Assembly: GCA_015657535.1 (NCBI GenBank) | Contig: JADHZB010001838.1 | Coordinates: 1 to 64,000, forward strand | Direction of reading: 5' to 3' | DNA: 64,000 bases | From: Nephromyces sp. MM_2019 | Taxonomy: Eukaryota; Apicomplexa; Aconoidasida; Nephromycida | Made by a program: the position numbers and the translations under genes | Part shown: positions 24,546-37,900 of the stretch, piece by piece | How the letters are laid out: the number at the start of each line of letters is the position of its first letter | Numbering within the stretch: the stretch's first letter is position 1 | The notes under the pieces: generated by a model | The model's input: the letters and a program-made list of their open reading frames with translations, nothing else | Database searches by the model: none | What the model was told of the DNA's origin: nothing

Positions 24546-24899
24546 TTTAAACCAGCGAAGAGGTAGCAAGTACGAAGGTAGAGGTATGGAAGCAATCTAG
24601 CTGACTACTTGAAGGTGCATTGTAGAGGCATATATTCATGCATTTCTTAGCGAGCCCCTTGTACTATTTCGGACTGTTTTGTGGCAGTACAGTTATCTGC
24701 AATCAAGCAACGCTAGCTGCAAGAATTATACTAGCAGCAAAATCACGGCTACCGTCGATTTCATAGTTATAGTAATAGCATGCTAATACTACAAGCCAAC
24801 TGGTAGAAGAAGCATAAGTTTCGATTGGGCCATCATCATAAAATAACTACAAGCTCTTTGCTACGTTGCATTACTCTTTGCAAATATGATGAAGGGGAA

Positions 24900-25196
24900 T
24901 CAATACGACTCCAGTTGGTAGCTGGTCAAGTGAAAGCTGCTGCCTTTACTATCACGAAATTCGGCAAGTACTTTGCCAAGAGCATGTGATTCCGCGAGGA
25001 TTATTTCGGTAATTTTTGCTGCAAAATCACCATATAGGAGAAGTGTTCCTTCGCTGATGATAACATGCAAGGATGGCATTCCATGGGGTTCAATCGTGAA
25101 CCGGCCGATAGACACACAGCTTGCTTCATCAAATGCAGCGAGGTCCACAAAAGCGGTAAGACTAACTAGCAATATGGCAGTTGGATAATTATTTTC
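24900..25196 (-). CDS. Terminal exon of an unidentified protein, possibly CTF8-like
   Basis: A 99-codon exon on the minus strand, opening after an acceptor (cttgtag) at 25197 and ending with a stop at 24900-24902; upstream exons were not found. The sequence is coding-like, with alternating hydrophobic strands and a segment VSIGRFTIEPHGMPSLHVI followed by LLLYGDF. That spacing (G-x-[FL], then G-[MI]-P-x-L, then LYG) resembles the core of CTF8, a small subunit of the alternative clamp loader used in sister-chromatid cohesion. This is a motif-level resemblance from memory only; another OB- or beta-rich protein is equally possible. Long frames on the opposite strand overlap it. Confidence 0.35.
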   Translation of the reverse strand, partial: ENNYPTAILLVSLTAFVDLAAFDEASCVSIGRFTIEPHGMPSLHVIISEGTLLLYGDFAAKITEIILAESHALGKVLAEFRDSKGSSFHLTSYQLESY

Positions 25197-26231
25197 CTAC
25201 AAGCTATGAATAAGGAATGAAGATGGGCGGGTGGGACCTTCGAGGAAAAGCCAAAGGGTGTAGGAAATCAAAGGCTGAGGTGAAGTTTGCGATACGTGTG
25301 TGTGAATTAGGTTACCAATTGCGATAAGAGGCAGGAGCAAAATCGAAAATCAAAGTCTCAATTGATTTCTCTAGCACGTGTGTATGATTTAACTTGACAA
25401 GTGTGAAAATAGTTAAAACCAGGGGGTATTAGCTAATTTAAGCCGCCAACATTATGAAGCAGCAATGTTTAACCAACAACATGCTGTACCGTAATTTAGC
25501 GGTCAAAAAACGCCCCACAAAAGCTATGAATACGGAAAATAAAATTTACATTGCATTTGTTAGTTGAAAATTTTGAGTTACTCACTGCTCCATAACAATT
25601 TATTTTCGTATTTTCTTTAAATAAATTAGAATTTTCTATTCACGCAGAGCGGCAAGATCGTCAGTTTTTGGTACATGATCGACACTAGGATTGCTGAACA
25701 GCAGAAACAGGTGCGATGATATTTGGACCTCATCATAGTAAAAATAGTGTTATATACCGACTTTAAAAGAGCAGAAAAATAGACTTGAAAAATATTAACA
25801 AAATCCTAAGTATTTCATTAATCATGGTATATTTTTGAAAAAATCAAGTTATATCTGAGAAGTTTCAGCTTGCCATCGTTGATGCAGCCGTGAACTTTTT
25901 TACTCATTTTTTAGGCTGAAATGAGTAGGATCTTGCAAGTACGCTTGTCTGCCAGCCAATGAGGACCTAAGTTGTCTTCATCATTGACTACTGAAACTAA
26001 CTTACTTTTTTTTACATTCATATTCATTTTCCGCCTCCTAGACATGATTTAATCCCATAAAATTTAAGATGATTCTTTTATTTTCTGAATATTTGATATC
26101 ATTTATACAAAGGTATTCAACATGTATAGAACATTGCACGTAGCCATCACTAGACGAAACATTTGCCTCCGTTACAATTCATAAGCTGATAAAACGATGG
26201 CAAGTACTTATAAACTGGCAAGTATTTAGAC

Positions 26232-26942
26232 TTGCCAGCAAAATCACGTTATTGTGATTTGTCACGGGAGCACAAATCCTCGCACACTTCACCTTTTTGC
26301 TATACGAAATTGAGAGCTCTTGAGGAGGGACTACGCGCAGAAAGCCACGCATTTTCCACGTGTGTAAGTCTGCAGTATTTTGTGGATTATGTAAGTGTTG
26401 AACAACCGTTAAATACTAGAAGTACGTGAGCTGGCAAAAATAGGGTCTTGTTCTAAATTTTATCGAAAAAAAGCTTTTTCAAAGAGAAAAGTGCAGTCCT
26501 CGATCAGAGCTTATGTCTTGTGCGTGTCACCTCATAGTATTGTAAACGGCTTGTTAAGCTGGAGTCACTACTGGGGTCACTACAAGTCAAGTTATGCATG
26601 ACCTTTTCATCTACAAAAATGAGGTACTAGAAGCAGTAAGTGTGTGTGACTTTATCATGTACAGCAAAAACCAGTATTCTAGAAACAATATCTTTATAAA
26701 ACATGATTGTGATTCTGATGAACCAGTTCCAAAAACATACAATTGGAAAAAACTTGAATCCTTATTAGATCCTCATGCAGAGGCTACATCATCGCTTTTT
26801 TGGAGCCTCCATGAGCTGCACATACAATGGTACCTTCTACCATTAAAACTGCCAGTGAAGGAATATTAAAACAAAAACAAGAATCTCTTGAATATGAATT
26901 TGGTTTAAATAAAGCAGAAAAAGAAGCGCATAGCTATTCGTG
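26232..26942 (+). other. Coding-like stretch, plus strand, structure unresolved
   Basis: Several short open pieces lie in order: a frame at 26240-26366 ending at a gtaagt donor; MHDLFIYKNEVLEA at 26594-26635 ending at another gtaagt donor; a Lys/Glu-rich frame from about 26668 to 26829 containing KTYNWKKLESLLDPHAEA; then a shifted frame to the stop at 26940-26942 with an amphipathic helix (LKQKQESLEYEFGLNKAEKE). Good donors and charged composition suggest a real or recently lost gene, but I could not join the pieces in phase and recognise no family. Confidence 0.3.
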
Positions 26943-28581
26943 ATCTCCCAAGGCGGTTTTGCTATTGTTGTAATAGAGCTTATCACTTACTTCTAATTGG
27001 TACAAGACGCACTAATGGCGGTATGTAAATCTACTTGCACCTACATGTCTCATCGTAAACTAATTCCCCAGCATATCATTTGGCGACAGCAGCACTCGTT
27101 GCTTCAAAAGCCCAGTCGTTGAAGAAGTTCGCCTTCTTGATATTATTGCTATCAGTTGAGTTTTCCCTACTATTCGTGGAAAATCGTGAGAGTTCCGTGC
27201 TTTTTCACAAGACGCCGGGAATAGCGATAGACTGACGTTGCTTTCATCCCATAGCATTATAAAGCTTGCAGCTTTTTGCCTGGCAGTTCCCCCAGAGCAA
27301 GGTTTACAACAGAAATGAGGATCTAAGCACGAAAAAAGGCTTCAATAATCACCATCTAAGCTTCTTTGAAACGTAATTACCCCCTAGCATTTGTATGTCT
27401 TACACGCTGAGTGGAGGGTGGCTCAGCAAAGATAAAAAAAATCCATAAAACTGCCCAAGAAAAGCATAGAATTTATCGCCTGTAATTCATGCTTTACGAG
27501 AAAATGACGTTTTGTGGAAGCCACAAAATTTCAAAGTCCTGGCAAATTCGCAGTACTTTACGCTTTAACCATTGATTCCACAAAAAATTCGGAGTCCAAC
27601 ACCCACAGAATAGGATACAAGCTTTTCCTTTGCTTATCTTTATTGCTTAGAAGTACATATATACGTTGATATATAGCACCGGCGAACTGGCTGTTTCATT
27701 CTAGTAACTCATTACATTTAGTCCAATCTTATCCAATGCTATGGAAAATTACTGCCAAAAGCAAATTTTCCTGCTATAGTTAGTTTTATACTATACTCCC
27801 CTGCTTGGCTGTATATAATGGTGAGCATTTCTGCAGCGGAAACCCGCAGGTAAGGAACTTTCCACCGTTTTTTTTTTATAAAAAAATTTTCAGAATTTGA
27901 AAAGGATGTGGGACTCTAGAAAATCGATAATTTTCAGTGCTACAAGGAATAGCAAAAGAGAGCTGGGGTATGTAGAAACACAGTGCTACTTGGTGAACCC
28001 TATAAAGTGATATGAGTAAACACAAGATGATAGCCCTCTTATTCGCGAAATTTGCTCCCCCTCATCCCGCGGTCGGAGCACGCCGCGGATTTAGAACCAC
28101 AAAGTTGGGATTAAAACTACGAAACAAAAAAGTAACAAGTTTTTTCAAAAATATCATTATGCCTCCGGAAAAAGACTGCCGCAAAAGTAAACTTTCCTCT
28201 TGAGCACAGAAGATACAAGCACAACACCTCCGTGACCCCAACGGCGTCAAAAAAATATCGCAAATTGCCAAGTTTTAAAGACACCTTTCAATTTCCCTCT
28301 TAGAATTACCCACCGATGATTTCGAGGTGATATTACGCGTTTTCGTCTTACGCTTACATAATGAGTTTCAATTTCTCAAAAGCATAACAACTTTTAGAGA
28401 ATCCCATAAGAAGGGACGATATGCCCTACTCTGAAAAAAAATCCCCTTCAACCGCTAGCATAGCTGTTGACGATACAAACACATACAAAGCTATACATCG
28501 ATGACAAAAAAAGGAAAGGGAATAATAAAATGGAGGTAACTCTATTTTAAGGCCGCAAAAAACGAACGGGAAACGGAAGGA
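26943..28581. other. No confident gene
   Basis: Open frames at 27060-27257 (-) and 28012-28203 (+) are short. The second is basic and includes a small GC-rich patch around 28070-28090 with two ccgcgg hexamers, unusual for this AT-rich window, but nothing identifies it as a gene. Confidence 0.4.
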
Positions 28582-31280
28582 CTACAATTTCTCCTTCTCC
28601 AATGATGGAAACAGCGAACCTTGCTTTGAGGCAGGAGAAGCATACCTAAAATCAAAAATATTAACCAAAAGAGGAAAATGGTCATACAAACACAAAAAAA
28701 ACAGATAACACACAGAGAGTAATCATAAAAAGCAGCAGGTTTCAGCGTGGAAAAAGGGGTTGCAAAGTTTCAATCGTGAAACTTGCTCAAACGGCAGGTA
28801 TCTCAGGATTCGAATTTGATCCGAAGCATTAAAAGCAAAGCAAAGCCCTACACACAACTAGGATTAAAGCAGGTAGTAAGAGAGATTACATGTGTTGCTG
28901 GAAAAGAAACACTCTTTAGAATCTAAAGGAATAAACTATAGTAATTAAAATACTTTTCACTCTTTGTAGCTTTGATAAACACACAGAAGGAGTGTGCGGA
29001 CACAAAATAATTGCTATAATAGAATCCCGTCATTTACCTAAAAAGTCAAGGTGAAGTTCGTAGAGCAGGAATTTAAGCAGTTTCCTCGCAAGAAGAGATC
29101 AATCATTCGTAGTGCTTGTACTTTCAGAGTACTCATCATGACTAATTGAGAAATTACTACCCAGAGAGTGTGTAAGCTCGAATGAATACTTCATGCACAC
29201 ACATGCCAGCTCGGAGCAAGTGAACTTCAATATGTGTTGTTTATTCAGGTATTCTACTCCCTCACTGCATCGCACACCCGAAATTGTACTATTTGGACTA
29301 CAAGGTTGAACATACGTATTCACTCGATAGCTACCATAAATTATGAAAATCCTCCAAAATTGCAGAAAGGCAATTTTCAGAATTGACATATATTTAAAAA
29401 TATATAACACACAAGTATTTGCTTACAAATTACTTCTTCTTGAGGCAAATCACACACACAAGGTAGGCTTATGACTTTCATACCAGCAGATACAAAAAAT
29501 CACTCGCACACCCAAAATTATGACTTATCTCACACACTATCACACACAAACACGCACAAACACACACACACATCCCGAACCCCTAAATTACACAAACTTC
29601 TCAAACTAAAACTTCAAAAACATCCTCACCCCATGATCCTCTGGATATTCTGACGGGTTAGGAACAAAGTTAACATACACAAGAATGTAGCCGAACATTC
29701 AGACATATTATCGCCAGGTATGCCGCTGTGTGTCATTATATAGAAGGGCCAGGGGCAAGTGAAGGGCAGTACAGCAACAGGGGTTCCTTCAAACAAACTA
29801 AAGAGCGTTGGCATAAGGACCATACAGAGGAGTCCAGTGAAGATGTTAAGCTTAAACCTTTTGGAGCCCATTAAACTGTGTTTTAATAGGTAAAAGAGAA
29901 AAAATTGAAGACTAGCAACCAGAATGAAGTTAATCACTAGTACAGATGAAAAGGTAATATATAGTTATAAGCCAAGGATGGGGATGCACACACATGTATA
30001 TTGAGAATCTATGCAACACGCACATATAGGGTATCTGTGGAACATACACATTTTCAGAACCTGTGAAACACACACTTTGAGAATCTGCGAAACACACACA
30101 CTTTAAGAATCTGCGAAACACACAGATAGGGTATCTACAAAACATACACACCTTCCAAAACTACAAAATACGTTAAACATCTGCAATTTTTTCACATTTG
30201 GTTTTAAAAGCAAAATCTCTACACATTAAGCCCGCTATAATGCTGGAATAAAGACACACAAAGCAAACAAATCAATGTAAATTCCCTTTTTTAACAAACA
30301 GCATGAACTATTGCAGGAAGAAGCAGAAGAATACGCTTGAATTAAACAGAAAAACGATGCACACAGTAAACTGAGGCTAAAAAAGACTCAACTCACGAGT
30401 TTTTCTTCTTCATATCCCTCTCAAGATTATCCAACGTAACCTTCTCCTTCTTGTAATTTCCTTCAAACTTTGCATTCCCAGTCACTATGGAAAATATCAA
30501 AATATTAGCAAAAAAACTACAGTGAAGCAGCTAAAAAACACAAATTTCTGCATGAAAGAGCAAAAACATGCCAAAATAATACCAAACAAAGCTGTTTTTG
30601 TGCATTTTTATAGTTAAAGTGATCGGAAAAGCTGCCTATGAGTCCCTCGTGCAACTGCCAAGCAAAAAAGCTTTTTTTAGACCAAAAAATAATGTTTTTT
30701 ATCTCTAAAAGCCAATAATATCTTCATAGAATTTCATCAGAAAATACTCGGAAAATTCTTTGAAAAAATTAATATATCGTACTCTCCTTCATGATATGTT
30801 TATTGCCGTTCAATTTCACTTGAGAGAATAGTTTTGAGAAAGCAAGTGTGCTTAATCTACGCATCATAATTGCGGGGATATAATTAAAATTATGAAAATA
30901 GTCGGAAATTATAACAAAAAGATAGAGATGAAGATAAGCTTTTTTTGTGATTCAATCTGATGTCCAAAAGAGCTCAAAATATCTTCATTGTCTTCATCTT
31001 CAACATCTTCATCTTCAACATCTTCATCTTCATTATATTCATCATATTTATCGCATTCCAGATCTTAAAATAAAGCCCAATAAACACACAACCAAATTCA
31101 TTTCACACCTTTTGCAGCGTCTAGTTGCCGACGCAACGCCCAAATTTCATTATGAAGTTCTTTGAAGTCATCATGTCGGTAGACAAAGATATATCCAATT
31201 AATTCAATACAAACACCTCCAATAAAGGCGATCGTCAAGACTAAGAGGGAGTCAAACTTGTTGATAAATTCGCCTGCCAT
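28582..31280 (-). CDS. TMCO1: TMCO1, ER calcium-load-activated / insertase-type membrane protein
   Basis: Four exons on the minus strand: 31280-31109, 30484-30397, 29875-29630, 28645-28582; 570 nt, 189 residues (human TMCO1 is 188), all phases matching. Seen: a first membrane helix ending IELIGYIFVYR (family EGITWVLVYR); a Lys/Glu-rich coiled-coil stretch in exon 2; a second hydrophobic block LMGSKRFKLNIFTGLL; LFEGTPVAVLPFTCPWPF (family FDGRVVAKLPFTPLSY); IPGDNMSECSATFLC; TRQNIQRIMG (family IRQNIQKILG); and SPASKQG in the tail (family SRAATKQAG). Known of the family: an Oxa1-superfamily ER protein, described as a calcium-load-activated channel and as part of the multipass translocon. Start: the ATG at 31280 directly precedes the first helix, as in the family. 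Intron 3 is about 1 kb and CA/TG-rich. Confidence 0.95.
30030..30150. repeat. Short degenerate tandem repeat in TMCO1 intron 2
   Basis: Four to five diverged copies of about 30 bases of the form gaatctgcgaaacacacaca with ttta or tagggtat spacers. The TG strand is the sense strand of TMCO1. Confidence 0.7.
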
Positions 31281-34200
31281 TTCGAAAACTTTTATTCTGC
31301 AGAAAAGAACACACAGAAACTTTAGGAACCAATTTTTCTAAGTTGAAAAGTTATTTTCATCTTCAAAATTTCAACTTATTATTCCTCTTCTCAGAAATTC
31401 ACTATTTTTGATTATCTTTTTCATCATTTTTTACATCCTCTTCAAGCTGAAAAATATCCGCAAAAGCGAGATTTTTTCAACACTTTCTGGCGTGTGTGCG
31501 GTAAGTTGAACAAAAAAAAAGTCCATCAATTTCCAATGGAATATTAGAAATTAAATAAATCAAAAGGTCTCAAAATGCACACAAATTTCTCTTCTAAGTA
31601 AAAACCCCATCCCTTTGAAAGTTCATATCTTATAAAGGTAAACAATTAGAGGCTCCTTAAAAAGTACACTCAAACTCATCAAATATCCACCGAAATAGCA
31701 GGCACGTCGGCTTCTATCAAACAAGAACAAATATTTTTCGCTCTTCCCCCAAAAAGAGCGTGAAAGACATGAAAAAAGGGAGGAAAACTAAACAAATCAA
31801 AAGAGAAAAGAAAAAGGAGCAAAAGAGTCTTTTCAGTTTCCAAAAAGTAGAAAAAATGACGGAAAAGTCGGTGGATGAAGACCAAGAGGAAGGAGATTAG
31901 AAGAAGAGGAAGGGGGAGGAGATTGGAAGATGAAAAGGGAGAGGAAGGAGAAGAGAAGATGAAGAGGAATGAGATTATGAGATGAAGAGGAGGAGAGAGG
32001 AATTTAAAAGTTGAGGAAGAGAAGGAAGAAGATTAAAAGATGAAGAAACACTGCCTTTTCGCAAAAAAAAAAGGCTCAAGGGAAGGTAGAGAGGATGAAG
32101 AAGACGAAACGATGAAGAATCGGCGTTTTTCCCAACTAACATGAGGTTATAAGACAAAAAAAAAGAAGATTAAAGGATGAAGAAGCACGGCTCGCCGTCA
32201 ACCTCAAAACAAAAGCAGTGACTAGGAAAAAGAGAAATGCACAAAAATACACACGAAATGCATCAAATTGTGAATATTTCTGTGAAAAGCTTTTTTAGCG
32301 AAAAAGCATGCAAAAGATGCTGAAATTGAAGGAAAATACATTTTGTTCCAACTTTTTAGTTTTGTGAAGACGCAATTTCGATACAAAAGATGAGAAAGGA
32401 GGCTACTTTTTTCCTGAAGCTTGAAGTTGTGAAGTCAGCAAGAACAAGCTTCTAAGCAAAGTTCTGATATTTAAAGGTAAATGAGAAAGCAAACAGCTCT
32501 TTTTATGTTTTTATTGAATTTTTGCTCTTATAAGTATATATATTTGCAAAAAGTAACTCTGTGCAGGACTGCGGTAAAAGGTGCAAGAAATCTGCGAAGG
32601 GGGAGCAAGTGTGCGCTAAATCGTGTTGAAGAAGAGGAGAATTTGATAAAAAGAATAAAAAGTTAAAAACACATAAAACGCCAGTAAACAAAGTTTAAAA
32701 TACAGTGTTTAACACTTCTTTTCCCCTTTCAAACGCAATTTCGCAGACATATTTAATAACTAACTCGAGTCGCAAATGCTTTGCAGCTCAGGAAACGAAT
32801 TTTTCATCAAAATAACTCGGAATTAAGCGAAATTTACGAATTAAAAGTGAGATCTCGCCTTAAAAGCGTGTAGACTACGCAGTGTGCCGCTTTTTTTATT
32901 AATTTTTGAGATGAAGATCGAAACAAATTTTTTGTTGGTCCCAGTGGGCTGCATTATCCCTTTTTTATATTGGCTATTATTTTGAAGTAGAAATTTTAAA
33001 GGCAAAAATTTCGGGGGGTTTTCCGTATATTATGCAGCGAGTTTATTTTTAAAATAGCAGACTCATTAGTAAACATTAAAAAACTGATTTTTCGAGAAAA
33101 TGAACTCGAAAACTGTTTTTAGAGATTCAGGATTTCAATTATAGTAATCACATTAAAATGATGTTTTTTTCTATAAAAAATACCTGATTTTTGAGACTTA
33201 ACCATTAGTCCTCTAATTTTGTCTAATTTTTTCGTTAAATCCTCCAGCGATGAAATTTTGTTTCTTCTTTTTCATTGGAATGGCTAACAGCACCGTTGTT
33301 ATTGTGGGAAGAAAAACTTGATTTTTAGATGAGCTTTTATTGCTCGTATTTCATAAAAAGAAAATAATTTGTTTTAATTTAGGGGAGTAGATGAAACGAA
33401 AATCTATGTAGAAATAGGAAAAGACAATTTGGCGAAAAAGCTGAAATTTTGTTGGGTAAAATTATCATTTGTTTTGATGAAAATAGTGTAGATTCGATTG
33501 AAAGAGATTTTTGTAATCAAAGCAGGAGAAAATCGACAAGAATAAAGCTGAAATATGATTTCATTTTTTTGTGTTTTTTGATGGTTTTTTATATTTCTTC
33601 CTCCTGTTTCTAATCTTTTTTTTTTGCTTTTTTTCAAAGAATTTTGCTCACATTCAATCCACGTGCTTCTTCCTTATTGTCCATCTACGGAACCGCACAC
33701 AAGTTATGCGATATTCTCCGCGTGATAAGCATCCTCTGCACACACATACAGTCGATTATAATCGGCCCTCGCCTATACGAGAGCTTAGCCCTGGCATACC
33801 GTATAGCGCACTTAATTCGTCTAAATCCTGCACCCTCGCAATGCATTAATTGCATACGATTCTTATATATCATCAAAGCTTAAGGCACACACGCATACAC
33901 AGCCTGCCGCAACGTCATGCCGCGATTTATGGGTTAATAAAAGCTTCAAAACGCTCTCATATAAATTACCTTATACTGATTCAATTTGCAAGTATTAACA
34001 GCCAATTAACTCTTTTCACATACACACATGCAAGAAACTTCATTTAATGAAACCTGCTCATCTTCATCTTTTGTTTAGTGCACTCTATTCCCTAATTTCG
34101 TCGTCTTCTTCCTCTATTTTGTAGTCACTTCCTCTATTTTGCATTTTCTTGCTCTTCTTCCCAGTTTCTTCATCATCTTCCTTTTATTCCTCTTCTTCGT

Positions 34201-34955
34201 CTTCTTCATCGCTTTCTTCCTCTTCTTCTCAGTTCCGCGGTATTCTCTCCTTTTTTTGACTTTATCACGGAATGCTTCCGTCCTTTTAACTCACTATATT
34301 CTCCAGAGTCTTCTCTAGCTTTACCATCTTCAACCTCCCAACTCCCTTCAGAGAATCCCCCTTTTATTCCGGCATATGAAATATAGCTTCCCGCACGGTA
34401 GGACTTTGGCTGAATATAAGTTTAAGCTAGCACATACTTGATAAGCATGTTTCATCATAAAACATGATCTTTTCTCTCAGATTTATACACTTTTTTCGTC
34501 TTTATAAAGTGATGAATTTTTTATGTTTTTTCACAGTTTAAACAGCAAAAATTATACCTTGACGAGGGAGATGAAACGAAAATAGAATGGTGTAGTACCC
34601 TAGTGTATACACGAGAAAAAGACTGGATTTTAGAAGTGTGTGAATACTCTGATTTACATAAGCTAAGGTAGAAAGAGAAGCTTAAAGGAGAGGGAATTTT
34701 TTTTTGAAGAGAATTTTACCCGGCGCAAATTGCAGGAAGTTTTGAAGAAGATGAGGGAGAAGATGAAGGTGAAGAAAAAGAAAACGCAGCAGAAAAATAA
34801 AAAAGACATAAGAAGAAGAGATCGAAGAAGACGACGAAGAGATAAGCCTATATTATCTCCGGATAAGCATCCTTTACCGAAAAAATTGCATTTTAGCTTA
34901 AGATTCCGTCGAAATACTTAGAAACAAAAAAAAACTGCAGTTTCTTAGCTTTTAG
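31281..34955. other. Intergenic, low complexity, no gene seen
   Basis: This separates two genes transcribed away from each other, TMCO1 (-) and the Nudix gene (+), so both promoters should lie here. It holds a purine-rich tract (31840-32110, gaggaaggagat-type units), very AT-rich sequence (32680-33640) and a pyrimidine-rich tract (34090-34230, cttcttcctc-type). Open frames are short and compositionally biased. Confidence 0.55.
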
Positions 34956-37900
34956 ATGATAGATGAGAACTTTAGCGTCTTCAGCTCGGAATTAACACAC
35001 TTTAACTTCAAAACATGCTCTTCACTTTATACAGAACTTGGAAAGTCGGTAGCAGAGAGCAGAAGAAACCCAGATTGTGTGTGCCTAAAAAGCAGGATGA
35101 AGGTAGCTGCTTCGGAAACGCAGATTGATGTTCCTTATGATTCTTCAGATGAGCTTGTAGTGGTAGTTGATGAGGCAAACCACGAAGTTGGGCGTGCTTT
35201 AAGACAGGAAATGGTGAGTTTGTTGGAATTATGGGGTTTTTTTTTTGAAGAAGCGTGTGTATGATGCGAAGTCTTTTTCTTTAATTGTTCTGAAGGAGGT
35301 GTGGTGCTGAGTAAGGGAAGTGCTGAAAAGTTGGCGAATTTTTTCGATTTTTGAAAGTTCTTTCTCCGTAGAAGACAGCACTAACACTGGCGGTCTTTTC
35401 CAATTTTTAAGTTTTTTCAAAGGTATTTAGCAGCGATATTCCACCTTTTTTGCACGTAAAAAATTTGCCTTTCTTTGGCATCCCTAAATGATGTTAAGGC
35501 TGGTTTGTACGTATTTACAACACACACCCTTTCCCAGCTTGAAGTGTCTTTTTTTTTAAATTTTAATTGATTGTCGTATTAACGTGCTGCTTGTGTGTGT
35601 GCCTGTATGTCTGTTTGTATATCTCTATGTGTTTGTGTGTGTGTATATCTCTATGTGTGTCTCTCTTTGTCTTTCCATGTAAATCCCATATCCTAGTCTA
35701 ATTCGCACTATTCTTCCGGTAAACCGCTTTCGCCGTGTTAAAAGAGAAACCTGCTCGAAGAAGAAGCAACTTCTTCTTATGTTCTCTTGATTTACCTCAT
35801 TATTCTCTGTATATTTCCACACCGGAGCTACTCCCAGCACACACAAATTTGGCATGAAATGCGCCACTTTTTTGAGCTCAAAATTCTCCGTAAAAGCCTG
35901 ATACTTATGGTAGCTTTCAAGGAGCTTCACTATGTCTGCACTAGCATAAAATCTGTTTTTCTTAAAGTTTCTGTGTGTTCTTGTCTTTTCATGGCAGCAT
36001 GTGTGTTATGTACACCCATTAACTAGCTCTCTTTCTCTCTAGAGGGTTTTGTGTTTAAGCAAGGAGAATAATTAGCAGTGTATTTTCTATTTTAAAGGAA
36101 ATTCTTTTGATTTTTCTCCACTTTCGTGCTTATAGTTGCATTGGCTACACACACAGAATGTAGAATCTCTTAACAGACGCTGCATTTTTTTTCAAATTTC
36201 AAACATTTTATGCAAGTTTTGCCCAAATGTCATCTTTTTTACTACGAAAAGCGGAAAAAAAATCTTCCTCATCGATCGACGTGTGTGTTCCTATATGATC
36301 GCGAAACGAATGAGATCTTCGTCCATCGAAGATCTAATATGAAAGAGTGGTGTCCAGGATATTTTGATTTAGGATTTGGGGGGATTGTTGGGGTGAGTTT
36401 TCCTGGAAAATTATTAAGAAAGTTTGATTTTACGATGAAGATGTTTTTTATTAAGCGAAAAAGGTGCAAAGGAAAGGCAAACTCACGTGTGTGTGTGTGT
36501 GTGTGGTGTCTGTGTGTTATTTGCTTTAGTTTGCAGGCATTTTTTAGCTTTTTGTTGGCTGAAGATGATACAAAAAATGCTTGTGTATGGGTGTCTTTGT
36601 GCTGTTTCCTTTCTTTTTCAATATTTTATTTTGAGTGCTTTTTTATACTTGAATTATGTTCAGTATATTTTGCTTGAGTTCTCATAGCTTAAAATCTACA
36701 TAGCTTACACTGGTTCGTGTTTCCAAGCCTAGGTCCCCCCCTCACTCAGTACGTTCTCTTACGATCTACACTATCCTCCTAAGCTTTTGCCTTGACTTTC
36801 TTCCCTTATTCGATACATATAGAAGTTTTATTGTGTATAGTATCTAGACTTTGCTACGAATTATACTATATAAACATATTTTCAACGAGGCGAATTTTCA
36901 TACTATGCAGGCTCATGAGAGTTATATGGAGAATGCCTTGAGAGAACTGCGTGAAGAATGTGGAATAAGCCGAACCAACTCGCAAATACACCACTTGAAG
37001 ACTTGTTACTATGAAGACAAAAACACCAAGGTTTTTACAGATTTCTGGGTAAGATAAATTTTACACCTTAGATCCCTAAAAAAAAGATCCGAAACCCTAA
37101 ACCCTAAACCCTAAACCCTAAACCCTAAACCAACCACCCTAAACCCTAAACCCTAAACCCTAAACCCTAAACCCTAAACCCTAAACCCTAAACCCTAAAC
37201 CCTAAACCCTAAACCCTAAACCCTAANNNNNNNNNNNNNNNNNNNNNNNNNNNNNNNNNNNNNNNNNNNNNNNNNNNNNNNNNNNNNCCCTAAACCCTAA
37301 ACCCTAAACCCTAAACCCTAAACCCTAAACCCTAAACCCTAAACCCTAAACCCTAAACCCTAAACCCTAAACCCTAAACCAACCACCCTAAACTTTAAAC
37401 CTAGTGAATAGCGTATTTGTTAGTCTCATTGAGTAACATATTTTCTACTCTGAGCTACAATAACACATTTCATATTAAGGAAGCGCTGAAAGGATGAAGA
37501 TTGACTGCCTGTATAGTGGGTATTAAAGAGTATATTTGACTCGATAATTGGGAGCATTTTGGGGGAGAAAATGTGTCTCACGGCAGAGTGAGTTGAGGCT
37601 ACAGGCTTTAGAGGGTAAAGATGATAAATGAAGGTTCAAATGAGTAGAAAAGAAGAGGAAATTGACCAAGTCGATGATTTCTTAATGCTTTAGGCTGGAG
37701 GTAGCTTTTTAATTCCAGGAAATCAATTTTTAGACAATTTTTACTAGAAGAGGAGGGTTTAACTACAAGCTAAGAGCTACGCTCTATTACTGTGTATTCA
37801 ACGCCTTTCAAATGCTAGGCTTTAATACTTTGTATCTAAAACTAATAAACAAGTTTGAGGAAGAAATGGAAAGTAAAGACAAAATCACATTTTCAGTCAA

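Noticed and set aside
24325..24550. Repetitive Leu-Arg-Glu-Ser protein on the plus strand
   Set aside because: Exact 30-base minisatellite; no start context, splice signal or non-repetitive part.
26900..28600. tRNA, rRNA or CRISPR-like arrays
   Set aside because: I looked for B-box-like ggttcaaatcc strings, cloverleaf arms and regularly spaced direct repeats with unique spacers across the window and found none that hold up; tandem arrays here have no spacers.
37091..37391. True chromosome end
   Set aside because: Unique sequence and matching exons of one Nudix gene continue on both sides, so this is an interstitial array unless the gap hides a misjoin.
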